Of a stretch of DNA of 15,941 nucleotides, positions 1-7,199 are shown piece after piece. The position numbers were made by a program, and so were the translations under genes. Below the pieces are notes generated by a model. The model saw nothing but the letters and a program-made list of their open reading frames with translations, did not search any database and was not told where the DNA came from. Each line of letters begins with the position of its first letter. Within the stretch, counting starts at the first letter, position 1. This stretch comes from Jaenimonas drosophilae (taxonomy: Eukaryota > Euglenozoa > Kinetoplastea > Trypanosomatida > Trypanosomatidae), in contig JASAON010001351.1 of assembly GCA_030849065.1 (NCBI GenBank), positions 1 to 15,941 on the forward strand. The letters run 5' to 3'.

Positions 1-3000
1 GCACACACGTTCGCCACCTTTTCGCTCCATCACCACAATCTTGCTCACCCACTGCCCCAGTACCACGGAGAGCTCCTGATACATGCCCACAGCACAACCA
101 CGAATGTGTTGTTGTTCCTGCGGGCTCAGACGCTGCAACGCCGCCCGCTCCAGCGCGGTGCTGGCCTCATACACGCTCTTGTGCGTCTTTGGAGTAGATG
201 AGCTGAGTGGGCTGCTGTTGTTGCTTGTGTTGCTAGGCAGGCTTGCTTGCATCTCACGCAAGACGTCGAGGATGCACAACATGATGGGAACGATGTGCTC
301 CACCGGGTACGAATCCGCCATCAGAGCGAGCTCGAGGTAGCTGTTGAGCACACCACGAATGGCGGCATGAGGAACCAATGAGGAGGACGAGGTGTTGTTG
401 TTGTTGTTGTTGGTGTTGCGGCCAGCACTTGCACCGGCACCATCACGTGTGAAACGCTGTGCCACGAAGGCCTCCATTTGCTGCGGGTGGCGTACTCGCC
501 ACAACACCGCGAAGAGGGCGGCAGCGGCGTCGAGGAGCAAACGAAGCAGATCGGAGGCGGCAATGGCGGGGGCCTTCCACATACCATCATCATGATCATG
601 ATCATCATCATGGGCTGTATGTGTGTGGTGCATCTCAACACCATCATCATCATCACTCACGGCCTGCTGGATCAGCTTCGGCAGTGCCGTCAGCAGCGAC
701 ACGAGCAGGTTGATGTACTCCGACAGTTGCTCGTCGGCGACGAGAAGTGCATCTCCACCAGCGGCACCACTGCGAGCTCCACGCACACGTGAGGAGATGG
801 TCGCAGATGCTGTTGTTGTTGATGTTGGTACAGGTGTAGGTGCGGCGGAGCTCCTCTCGCTCGAATCACCGCCATGGATGCGCAACGAAACGCCCGCACC
901 GGCAATTTCGGCCGGCGTTAACGTTCCCAAACGGTGAATGGCCTCCGTGGCAGCATGATCATAGGCCTGGCCCTGCCACGACGTGGAGGTGTTGCTGTTG
1001 TTGTTGTTGTTGGTATCTGAAAAGAGGTAGGCTCTGCCGGGGAAGTTGGCCTCCGCCGGCACCGCCGCCCGCTCCATCGGCATCTTTCTCAGCCACAACG
1101 TCAGCCCCACCGCGTGGCGCACCACATCCATCAACTGGCCTCGCTCCGCAGACGTACACCGCGGCATGGCCAAGGATGCGCACTGCAACACCGCCGCCGC
1201 CGCAATCGGTGCGCTGCTCGCGGAGAGTATGTTTGGGCTGACGAGCATCGGCGTGAGGCAGCGCTCCACCATGAGTGTTGCCAGCGTGCAGGCCATGTTG
1301 GCTGGTGCGGCGGTGATGAGATCGCGCGTGGCGAAGCTCAACACTGCGTTCAGCGATTGCCGAAAGGCCGCGCGCGAGCACCGACGCAGCGTTGACGGGA
1401 TATCTACCCAGAACACCCCAAAGGCGAGGAGAGATGGGTCAGAGAGCGGCACCTCATTTGTTGGCTGCGGCAGCTCCACTGCTGCCTCCAGCACAACGTG
1501 CATAACTTGCAAGGCGATGTGGCGCACCTGTGCGGGCTGCATCTGCAACGAGAGACTGCGGCAGTGCTCGAGGGCCTCAACCCGGATCTCCGCCTGATCG
1601 GCACGAAGGAGCCGCACAAGACGCTCAACGGCATGTTGCGAGGCCACATGCTCGTTGACGTGGAGCTGATCCATCAATCGGTGCACGAGCTTATCTGGTT
1701 GGCTGCGCGGATAGCCCATCGCCTCGGTGGAGGTGCTCACCGCCTCTGTCATCGAGGTTGGCGATGCTGGCCCGCTGTACATGCTATCATCTCGCACAAC
1801 CTGGCATGATGTGTTGGCAGAAGTAGAAGCACCAACAACATTCTCCATGGTCAGGGAGATGGAGCAGATGGAGCTCAGCTGGCCCAGACACGCCTGCGCG
1901 GCATCGCCATCGGCGCACATGCCACCAAGGTAGGCGAGGTTGGCCAAGAGCATCAACACCGCGCCACGCACCTCACGCGGGAGGTGTGTGGCAGAGCGTG
2001 TGGCGCTGTGGTTGCTCGGGTGGGAGCCCACGACGAGGTGGCGAAGGACCAAAACGGCGAGGCTCATCGTCTCAGACGCCTCTGATTCGGCCAACGCGCT
2101 CGCAATGGGAACGAGAAGGCGCCGCCATGCGGAGATCATCGTATACAGCGCCAAGGACTGACTGCCCAAACATGCGTGTTGCTCAAGTTGCTGTGGCTGG
2201 GTGATGGAGCTGCTGCTGCTGCTGCTGCTCTGCTCGGCGAGGAGGAGGGTGCGGCTCATGAGCTCCTTCACGCCCTGGAGGAGATGTGCTCGGACGAGTG
2301 CAGAATTGCTGTGTTGGCTGAAGCATATGCCGAAGAAGTCGTAGCAATCCACGAATTCTGGTGGCGCGCTATCAATCATGAAGGTGGATGGGTTGACGGC
2401 AGCAACAACAACATCATCATCATCATCATCCTCTTGTTGTTGTTGTTGTGCTGCATCAAACTGCGGGGGAGTACGTCGCAGGGCCACCTTGCGTGAGGCG
2501 TAGCTGCTCCACATCACGTGAAGGAGATCCACCACAAAACGAATGATGAGGTCCAGCGCTTCATCGCTGTGTTGATGCGCACCAACGAGCTCCACGAGAC
2601 GTGGCATAATGACACGGCTGAATCCGCGCACGTTGATCATCGTTACGACGTCCACCTTCATCTCCGCGGTGTGCCGCGCTGCACGGCTTCGATTGTGTTT
2701 TGTGGGATGCGTGATGAGCGTGTACTCGAGCGCACGACGGAGGTAGGATGTGCCGGCAGAAACACTCAGCCCATCCTTGTGTGCCGCGCTGCACAGCCAA
2801 TCCATTGCTCCTTCGTAGAGACGCTCGAGGGCGATTGTGGCGAGTGATGCTACGGCAGATGATGATGATGTTGTTGTTGTTGTTGCGTTTGTTGGCATCA
2901 TCAAGGTTGCGGATGCGGGGGCCAGCAAGCTTGGTGCCACCTCCCCCACCACCTCATCGCTCGCGAGACGATTGAAGGCTTCGATGCGTGCGAGCACACG

Positions 3001-6000
3001 CTCTACATGTTCGCCGGAGCTCTGCGCCTGCTTCGTGCGCAGCTCCACCATGATGCCAAAGACATCGAGCCAACACCGCGCGGAGAGGTGCATGCTGTGG
3101 ATGGTGGAGCACACGGCGAGGACGGCGTTGTGGCACACGCGACGCACAGACGCGTACTCCGCCATGCGCAACAAGGCCAACATCGTCACCTCCGCCTCTA
3201 CGGAGAGGGCGAAGGAGGCAGCCACACACAACAAGGCTTGCAAACCACGAATACACCGCAACAACACCTCATCCTGACCAACACTGTTGTTGTTGTTGGT
3301 GCCATCTTCATAAACGGCGGGGCCAAACACGGCGCACACCGAAGACCACGTTGCCAAGAAGAGGTCGCAGGCCGCGGCCCGACAGAAGCTCCAGTCAGCG
3401 AGAGGTTGGCAATCGAGCGGATCACGAAGAATTGGTTGTGTGGCGAGTGCATCGGCAACGGAGGTGATGCGGCGTTGTTGCTCGAGACCAAAGGCGATGT
3501 GGCGTCGCTCCTCCTCGGAGATGAAGAGCGCATCAAAGCTGCTCCGCGTATCAGAGGTTGGTGGTGGTGCTACTGCTCCTGATGATGATGATGGTGTTGT
3601 TGTGCCATCACCACCACCACCACCACCACGACTGCGGTCGCTCAGTGGGTGGCAGCGAATGTGATGAAAGAGCTCATCCACAAAACCGGGCGGAAAGTCT
3701 TGATCAGCGTTGCACCCGCGCATCTGCGCGCGGAAGCTCTCCTCGTTCATCCTCGATCCCGCACGCGGGTTGTGCAGGTCCGTGTTGAGCATCACGAGCG
3801 CCACCACCACGACGAAGCACGCATCTTCATTGGCGAAGGGAAAAACATGTTGGCTCACGCCACCAACGTGATTGGCGGTGTAGTAGGCGGAGCAGAAGTA
3901 CTCCAGTAACCGTTCAATGCGTTGGCCCTCCTTGGGGAGTGGCACCGCCATCAAGAAGCGTTGCAACGCATCCACGACACTCAATCCAGCCAAGTCGCAC
4001 GCAGCCAAGTAGGCCACGCACACCTGCAAAGGAAAGACGGCAGGCGTGGTGAGGTACTCCGCCACAGCCTCCGGGTGCAAGGCTGGGTTGGTCAGCAAGA
4101 AGTGTGCCACGCGCTGCACCTTCCTCGCCACATCATCGTTGGCTGGCGCGGGGAGTTGTGCGTGGTCATAGGCTGGTGCGAATCCGTCGCTCCCCGGTGG
4201 CGCCCACTCCTCCGCTCGCAGCTCCACCATCTTCTCGACGGCCTTCTTTGGTGAGGCGTTGAAGAAGTCGGCCTGACGTTGCGCATCCACCTTGGCGTCG
4301 CGGTGTGGCAAGGCTGAAATGGTGCAGGATGCCGAGCCCGCCACTATTTCTTCCTCATCCGGCGCGAGGAGCGTGAGGAGCTCCTCCGCTTGCACCAAAA
4401 TATACAGTGCGATGGATGCGAGGCTCTGCTGGCGAACGTAGGTGGCGAGGGCCTGCGAGGCATCCTCCTCCTCCGCATCATCGGCGGTGGCGGCGTGGAA
4501 GAGTTGTTGTTGCTGATGATGGTGTTGGGGCGAGGCGTCCGTGGAGAAGTCGCTGCGGGCGGCCTGACGCACCAATCGTGATAAGGTGCTGATGAGGTGC
4601 TGCACCACGTTGAGGTGTGGGGCGGCGAGGTTCAGGTCGTAGGCAAGATAGAAGCGCAACAACTGCGGCAACATGAAAGACGAGGTGCGTTCGCCCACGC
4701 CGTCCTCTCCATCTTTTTCACGATGATGATGATGATGCCCATCTCCGCCACCACGTCGCAAAAACGTGGTGAGGAGATGCACCATCACCTCCATCTTCAC
4801 GTAGGCCGGGCTATTATCAGATTCCAGCATCGGAAACAAGCAGCTTCGGTACATTAATCCCACCTCTGCGGGGAGGTCGGTGCCACACTCCAGCACCACC
4901 GCGCGCAATGCGCTGAGCCCCGCGGAGAGAACGACGGGCAGCGATGAGGTGACGCAGCTCAGCAAACCACCAAAAAGAGGGTGGCTCCACTGACTCTCAC
5001 GCACCGCAAAACACAACACACCCGACACGGACCACACAATGGGTGTGGTGGAGGTGGCTAGTGTGTTGTTGTTGTTGTTGTTGTTGCTGTTCGTGCATGA
5101 GTCATGGAGCATGTCGGAGAGGATGCGTGTGGCCACCAACTTGCCGCTGCTGCCTTCGCCCGCGTTCTGCGCAATCGCCGCGAAGTAGCTCGCCATGAAT
5201 GAGATGCCCAATGTTGGCAATACCGCCATCGCGGTATGAATCTCGACGCGTGGAAACATGGCGCCGCTGGAGCTCTGTTGCACCATGGCCGCACCACCAC
5301 CAACTCCGCCCGCGCTGCTGCCACTGTGGTCAGCCTCACTGTGTTGTGGTTGAGCATCATCATCATCATCATCATGGGCCTTTGCCACCTCATGCGGATG
5401 ATGTGGGCTCGAGGACGATGATGGTGGCACCTGACGCGCGCTCGGTGGTGAAGAGAAGAGTGGGCCGGAAGAGATGGAGCTCTCCGCCGTTCCCCCGCTC
5501 ACCGCGCGCACAGGATCGCACAATCGAAACAACGCCGTTGATGCATCACGCGCGAGATCCGCCAACGATGATGATGATGATGATGCGGATGCACCAGCGG
5601 GTGTTGGGCTGCTGCTGCCCGCCGCACTCACTCCGCCGAGATCGATCACGCGCACAACCTGGCCAACGGCGGCAATCATAAGCTGCTGCACATGGTGGCT
5701 GAGGGCGCGGCACACCGATGGCCCCCACACCTGACGACGGAGCTCATCCACGCGGGTGCGGAGGTGTGCGAGGACGCGAGGGTCGTGCCTTGTTTGCCAC
5801 TCATCACCGCCACACGCGTTGGAGGATGCGCGGTGCATTCGGCGACGTTCTTCGTGGATGATTTGGAGCTCGAACCGAGCCATGGCGGCACGAAGCTTGC
5901 GGAGCGTGAAGACCGCCCACTCCATCGCCATACGCACACTTGTTGCATCTGTTGGTGAGAGGCCATCGGCGGCCACGATACCACACTCACGCAGCGCGGC

Positions 6001-6819
6001 GAGGGCGAGGCGCACATCATCGGCAATGGTCTCCATGCGCTTCCAGCGTCCTGCATCGTCGTCGAACGCGGGTGATGATGTGTGTGGCACATTGTTGTTG
6101 TTGTTGTGATAGGCCTCTTGAAACAAGAGCCACAGGGATGCCTCCACCACCGCAACACAATGTACCTGGCATAGTTTCAGGATGCCACACACAACGGGCG
6201 TGATGCGAGCACCTCCAACCTCATTGGCCACGTTGCGCGCGAGAAGCTGCCCCATCACCCTGACCAAATCCACGAGCGTGCCTCCGCGTGAGAAGAGATG
6301 ATGAAGATGAGATGGCCTACCAACTCCACGTCCTTCACGTGGTGCGTTGTTGTTGTTGCTTTCCGCCAACAGCGGCGTGTGCTCCAGCGTAACTACGCTC
6401 GAGAGGCTCCCCGCGCGGTTGATGGCGTCACGATTGGGTGAGGTGGGGCTGCATCCAGGACTCTGACCAGCACCAGCAGCCGCACTTACATGTTGTTGTT
6501 GGAGAGTAGCATTAGTAGTTGTAGCAGTAGTAGTAGGTGTTGTTGCTGTTGTGAGTGGTGTGGTGGGGGCGGTGGTTTTCACTGGCGTTTGTGCGAGCGC
6601 CACCGTCTTGGCGGTGCTTTCGAGCCACGGTCTCACCGCCGCACGCGCACGGCTCCGCGGTGTTGTTGGCGCCGTGGATGTTGTTGTTGTTGTTGGATCG
6701 GTGGTTCCTCCGAGAAGGAGGTTGGCCTGCGTGAGAAGGCCGTGGAGCTGGGCAACGAAGGTGATGGACTCCGCGGAGAGGGCCTCCGTCGCTCCCCACG
6801 AACACTCCAGCATATTCAT
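1..6819 (-). CDS. Large ARF guanine-nucleotide exchange factor (Sec7 domain), C-terminus beyond window
   Basis: The frame read from the ATG at 6819 stays open for 2273 codons to position 1 with no stop, so the gene is cut by the left edge. An in-frame TGA at 6906-6904 and no intervening ATG fix the start at 6819 (a second ATG lies at 6813). Domain order: helical N-terminal region (about residues 15-330), HUS-like box (723-750), Sec7 domain (852-1063), HDS1-like region (1148-1260), then about 1000 further helical residues. The Sec7 domain carries the glutamic-finger loop LPKEGQ (E964) and MLNTDLHNP (1010-1018). Proteins of this build load GTP onto ARF GTPases at Golgi and endosomal membranes and usually have about 1700-2000 residues; this one is longer, partly from Asn/Thr/Asp/Ser runs. 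FANEDACF resembles GBF1/Gea, while the HDS1 region looks more like BIG/Sec7, so I leave the subfamily open. Confidence 0.93.
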   Translation of the reverse strand, partial: MNMLECSWGATEALSAESITFVAQLHGLLTQANLLLGGTTDPTTTTTSTAPTTPRSRARAAVRPWLESTAKTVALAQTPVKTTAPTTPLTTATTPTTTATTTNATLQQQHVSAAAGAGQSPGCSPTSPNRDAINRAGSLSSVVTLEHTPLLAESNNNNAPREGRGVGRPSHLHHLFSRGGTLVDLVRVMGQLLARNVANEVGGARITPVVCGILKLCQVHCVAVVEASLWLLFQEAYHNNNNNVPHTSSPAFDDDAGRWKRMETIADDVRLALAALRECGIVAADGLSPTDATSVRMAMEWAVFTLRKLRAAMARFELQIIHEERRRMHRASSNACGGDEWQTRHDPRVLAHLRTRVDELRRQVWGPSVCRALSHHVQQLMIAAVGQVVRVIDLGGVSAAGSSSPTPAGASASSSSSSLADLARDASTALFRLCDPVRAVSGGTAESSISSGPLFSSPPSARQVPPSSSSSPHHPHEVAKAHDDDDDDAQPQHSEADHSGSSAGGVGGGAAMVQQSSSGAMFPRVEIHTAMAVLPTLGISFMASYFAAIAQNAGEGSSGKLVATRILSDMLHDSCTNSNNNNNNNTLATSTTPIVWSVSGVLCFAVRESQWSHPLFGGLLSCVTSSLPVVLSAGLSALRAVVLECGTDLPAEVGLMYRSCLFPMLESDNSPAYVKMEVMVHLLTTFLRRGGGDGHHHHHREKDGEDGVGERTSSFMLPQLLRFYLAYDLNLAAPHLNVVQHLISTLSRLVRQAARSDFSTDASPQHHHQQQQLFHAATADDAEEEDASQALATYVRQQSLASIALYILVQAEELLTLLAPDEEEIVAGSASCTISALPHRDAKVDAQRQADFFNASPKKAVEKMVELRAEEWAPPGSDGFAPAYDHAQLPAPANDDVARKVQRVAHFLLTNPALHPEAVAEYLTTPAVFPLQVCVAYLAACDLAGLSVVDALQRFLMAVPLPKEGQRIERLLEYFCSAYYTANHVGGVSQHVFPFANEDACFVVVVALVMLNTDLHNPRAGSRMNEESFRAQMRGCNADQDFPPGFVDELFHHIRCHPLSDRSRGGGGGGDGTTTPSSSSGAVAPPPTSDTRSSFDALFISEEERRHIAFGLEQQRRITSVADALATQPILRDPLDCQPLADWSFCRAAACDLFLATWSSVCAVFGPAVYEDGTNNNNSVGQDEVLLRCIRGLQALLCVAASFALSVEAEVTMLALLRMAEYASVRRVCHNAVLAVCSTIHSMHLSARCWLDVFGIMVELRTKQAQSSGEHVERVLARIEAFNRLASDEVVGEVAPSLLAPASATLMMPTNATTTTTSSSSAVASLATIALERLYEGAMDWLCSAAHKDGLSVSAGTSYLRRALEYTLITHPTKHNRSRAARHTAEMKVDVVTMINVRGFSRVIMPRLVELVGAHQHSDEALDLIIRFVVDLLHVMWSSYASRKVALRRTPPQFDAAQQQQQEDDDDDDVVVAAVNPSTFMIDSAPPEFVDCYDFFGICFSQHSNSALVRAHLLQGVKELMSRTLLLAEQSSSSSSSSITQPQQLEQHACLGSQSLALYTMISAWRRLLVPIASALAESEASETMSLAVLVLRHLVVGSHPSNHSATRSATHLPREVRGAVLMLLANLAYLGGMCADGDAAQACLGQLSSICSISLTMENVVGASTSANTSCQVVRDDSMYSGPASPTSMTEAVSTSTEAMGYPRSQPDKLVHRLMDQLHVNEHVASQHAVERLVRLLRADQAEIRVEALEHCRSLSLQMQPAQVRHIALQVMHVVLEAAVELPQPTNEVPLSDPSLLAFGVFWVDIPSTLRRCSRAAFRQSLNAVLSFATRDLITAAPANMACTLATLMVERCLTPMLVSPNILSASSAPIAAAAVLQCASLAMPRCTSAERGQLMDVVRHAVGLTLWLRKMPMERAAVPAEANFPGRAYLFSDTNNNNNSNTSTSWQGQAYDHAATEAIHRLGTLTPAEIAGAGVSLRIHGGDSSERSSAAPTPVPTSTTTASATISSRVRGARSGAAGGDALLVADEQLSEYINLLVSLLTALPKLIQQAVSDDDDGVEMHHTHTAHDDDHDHDDGMWKAPAIAASDLLRLLLDAAAALFAVLWRVRHPQQMEAFVAQRFTRDGAGASAGRNTNNNNNNTSSSSLVPHAAIRGVLNSYLELALMADSYPVEHIVPIMLCILDVLREMQASLPSNTSNNSSPLSSSTPKTHKSVYEASTALERAALQRLSPQEQQHIRGCAVGMYQELSVVLGQWVSKIVVMERKGGERVC
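394..411 (-). repeat. AAC microsatellite, Asn6 in the ARF-GEF
   Basis: Six AAC codons encode residues 2137-2142 of the ARF-GEF, flanked by NT and T and followed by a Ser cluster. It is the most C-terminal pure Asn run in the window. Confidence 0.95.
583..612 (-). repeat. Mixed GAT/CAT repeat encoding a His-Asp patch
   Basis: Residues 2070-2079 read HDDDHDHDDG, preceded by HHTHTA and a D4 run further upstream. At DNA level the segment contains the palindrome ATCATGATCATGAT. The His/Asp pattern resembles metal-binding low-complexity sequence, but no fold supports that. Confidence 0.9.
997..1011 (-). repeat. AAC microsatellite, Asn5 in the ARF-GEF
   Basis: Five AAC codons (residues 1937-1941) followed by AGC AAC give NNNNNSN. 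The Ser codon is one substitution from AAC, a likely decayed unit. Confidence 0.95.
2209..2229 (-). repeat. AGC microsatellite, Ser7 in the ARF-GEF
   Basis: Seven AGC codons (residues 1531-1537) plus a TCC give eight serines. This is the only long run in the ARF-GEF built from the AGC/GCT unit. Confidence 0.95.
2399..2454. other. Inverted repeat formed by the compound microsatellite
   Basis: On the plus strand GCAGCAACAACAAC (2399-2412) pairs with GTTGTTGTTGTGCTGC (2439-2454), giving a 14-base-pair stem with a 2-base bulge. The 26-base loop is the ATC/CTC/TTG block. The arms arise from repeat units plus non-repeat flanks, so the pairing is not only a by-product of the microsatellite. Confidence 0.6.
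2404..2448 (-). repeat. Compound microsatellite: CAA5-GAG-GAT6-GTT3
   Basis: Residues 1458-1472 read Q5-E-D6-V3. The same region places CAA and GTT units, which are each other's complement in shifted frame, on opposite sides of the GAT block. With flanking GCAGCA and GCTGC they form an inverted repeat (listed separately). Confidence 0.95.
2857..2883 (-). repeat. Adjacent ACA5 and TCA3 microsatellites
   Basis: Residues 1313-1321 read T5-S4 (the last Ser is TCT). The AAC-type and GAT-type units stand side by side, here read in the frames that give Thr and Ser. The run lies just downstream of the HDS1-like region. Confidence 0.95.
3040..3378 (-). other. HDS1-like helical region of the ARF-GEF (about residues 1148-1260)
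   Basis: Downstream of Sec7 the protein reads DLFLATWSSVCAVFGPAVYE, then, after an Asn run, CIRGLQALLCVAASF and EVTMLALLRMAEY. It ends with a helix containing WLDVFGIMVEL. This reproduces the order of the HDS1 region in large ARF-GEFs: a W-containing helix, a cleG-type helix, a hydrophobic helix, an ALA-type helix, then W-x-x-(V/I)-L...L. In BIG/Sec7 proteins HDS1 binds membranes and regulates autoinhibition. The call supports a large-GEF architecture rather than a small cytohesin-type protein. Confidence 0.65.
3286..3297 (-). repeat. AAC microsatellite, Asn4 in the HDS1-like region
   Basis: Four AAC codons (residues 1175-1178) interrupt the HDS1-like region between its first and second helices, presumably in a loop. 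Confidence 0.9.
3583..3627 (-). repeat. Gly6 and Ser4 microsatellites directly after Sec7
   Basis: Six GGT codons (residues 1065-1070), then DGTTTP and four TCA codons, make a flexible linker starting right at the C-terminal end of the Sec7 domain. It separates the catalytic domain from the HDS region. Confidence 0.92.
3631..4266 (-). other. Sec7 catalytic domain (residues 852-1063)
   Basis: The domain opens with FFNASPKKAVEKM (from residue 852), which matches the usual FN-x-x-PKKG start of Sec7 domains. It continues through a helical stretch to ALQRFLMAVPLPKEGQ, where E964 is the expected glutamic finger that displaces magnesium and the GDP phosphate from ARF. The hydrophobic-groove motif MLNTDLHNP follows at 1010-1018, then FRAQMRG and DFPPGFVDELFHHI, both typical of the C-terminal helices. 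Compared with family sequences recalled from memory, the loop before FANEDACF is about 6-8 residues longer, and LPGEA(Q/P) has become LPKEGQ. All catalytic elements are present, so I expect an active exchange factor. Confidence 0.93.
4570..4653 (-). other. HUS box of the ARF-GEF (residues 723-750)
   Basis: The string FYLAYDLNLAAPHLNVV followed by an amphipathic helix lies about 125 residues upstream of the Sec7 domain. It matches the position and pattern of the HUS box (F-x-NYDCD...N-x-F/V) found in BIG and GBF exchange factors. Y727 and D728 correspond to the conserved Tyr-Asp pair, but the preceding Asn is Ala here and the following Cys is Leu. In the family this region packs against the N-terminal DCB domain and influences membrane recruitment. 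Assignment is by pattern, without an alignment. Confidence 0.7.
4723..4737 (-). repeat. CAT microsatellite, His5 in the ARF-GEF
   Basis: Five CAT codons (residues 695-699) form a natural pentahistidine about 25 residues before the HUS box, in a charged loop. Confidence 0.95.
5065..5085 (-). repeat. AAC microsatellite, Asn7 in the ARF-GEF
   Basis: Seven AAC codons (residues 579-585), preceded by NS, make the longest pure Asn run in the window. The tract lies between helices of the DCB-HUS part. Confidence 0.95.
5356..5373 (-). repeat. GAT microsatellite, Asp6 in the ARF-GEF
   Basis: Six GAT codons (residues 483-488) preceded by CAT sit in a low-complexity linker rich in Pro, His, Ser and Gly that extends from about 440 to 510. 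Confidence 0.95.
5566..5583 (-). repeat. TCA microsatellite, Ser6 in the ARF-GEF
   Basis: Five TCA codons plus TCG (residues 413-418). This is the GAT-type unit read one frame away, giving Ser instead of Asp. Confidence 0.93.
6091..6105 (-). repeat. AAC/AAT microsatellite, Asn5 in the ARF-GEF
   Basis: Four AAC codons and one AAT (residues 239-243) sit in a loop between N-terminal helices. Confidence 0.93.
6346..6357 (-). repeat. AAC microsatellite, Asn4 in the ARF-GEF
   Basis: Four AAC codons (residues 155-158) lie in a disordered-looking N-terminal segment. Confidence 0.9.
6479..6693 (-). repeat. Thr-rich low-complexity segment near the ARF-GEF N-terminus
   Basis: ACA5 (residues 43-47) is followed by a segment rich in Thr, Pro and Ala with ACT and ACA codons, ending in LQQQHVSAAAGAG (to about residue 114). 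It lies between the first N-terminal helix and the next structured stretch and is probably disordered. Confidence 0.8.
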
Positions 6820-7199
6820 GATGATGTGTGTGATGAAGAGCGATGTTCTTCTTCTTCTGCCGTAGATGGGAGCAACAGCTGATGTGTTTGGGTATAGCGC
6901 ACCTCAAATGTGTTTTTGTGTGTTGTGTGTTGTGTTGTGGTAGATGCGTGTGGGAGAACCTTGCGTTGTTGCCACACAAGCGATGATTTACACCGCCAAC
7001 ACACTACGATACTTATCGAAGCAAGAAAAGATTTTTCTTCATGAAGATGATGATGAATGTGGTAAAGGGCATAGTTGCATGAGCACACAAACACTTATAG
7101 AGTACATGACGTATGCGAAAGGATGTGTGTTTGTTGGGGTCTGCGTGTATATGAGCATGCAGAAGATCATCTCCGTAATGTTCTTGTTGTGTGTTGCAC
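6820..7199. other. Intergenic region between MICU and ARF-GEF genes
   Basis: This 380-base spacer holds the 3' end of the MICU transcript unit and the leader of the ARF-GEF. I see no gene in it. On the sense (minus) strand it has an A/C-rich tract just downstream of 6950 (about 6905-6945, ACAACACAACACACAACAC type). It also has a small T-rich stretch around 7030-7045 (AAAAATCTTTTCTTGCTTC on the sense strand) and the acceptor-like signal listed separately. Short ATG-started frames exist but have no coding character. Confidence 0.6.
6857..6878 (-). promoter_or_regulatory. Possible trans-splice acceptor for the ARF-GEF
   Basis: On the minus strand the sequence CTGTTGCTCCCATCTACGGCAG ends in an AG at 6858-6857, 37 nucleotides before the ATG at 6819. 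The tract is pyrimidine-rich and lies where a spliced-leader acceptor would be expected if the organism is a kinetoplastid. Another AG lies just upstream (CACATCAG), and GAAGAAGAA follows downstream. No transcript evidence is available. Confidence 0.35.

Noticed and set aside
3007..3582. Plus-strand 191-codon frame in the left half
   Set aside because: It lies antisense to the HDS1 region of the ARF-GEF and reads as low-complexity His/Gly/Arg-rich sequence without a motif.
6484..6489. GTAAGT on the minus strand as a splice donor in the ARF-GEF
   Set aside because: The consensus is perfect, but the frame continues through it without a stop and no matching acceptor is needed to join the domains; the flanks are simply a repeat-rich coding linker.
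391..6693. The spaced GTT and ATC repeats as a CRISPR-like or tandem array
   Set aside because: Spacing is irregular, the units are simple trinucleotides, and all lie in frame inside one coding sequence.
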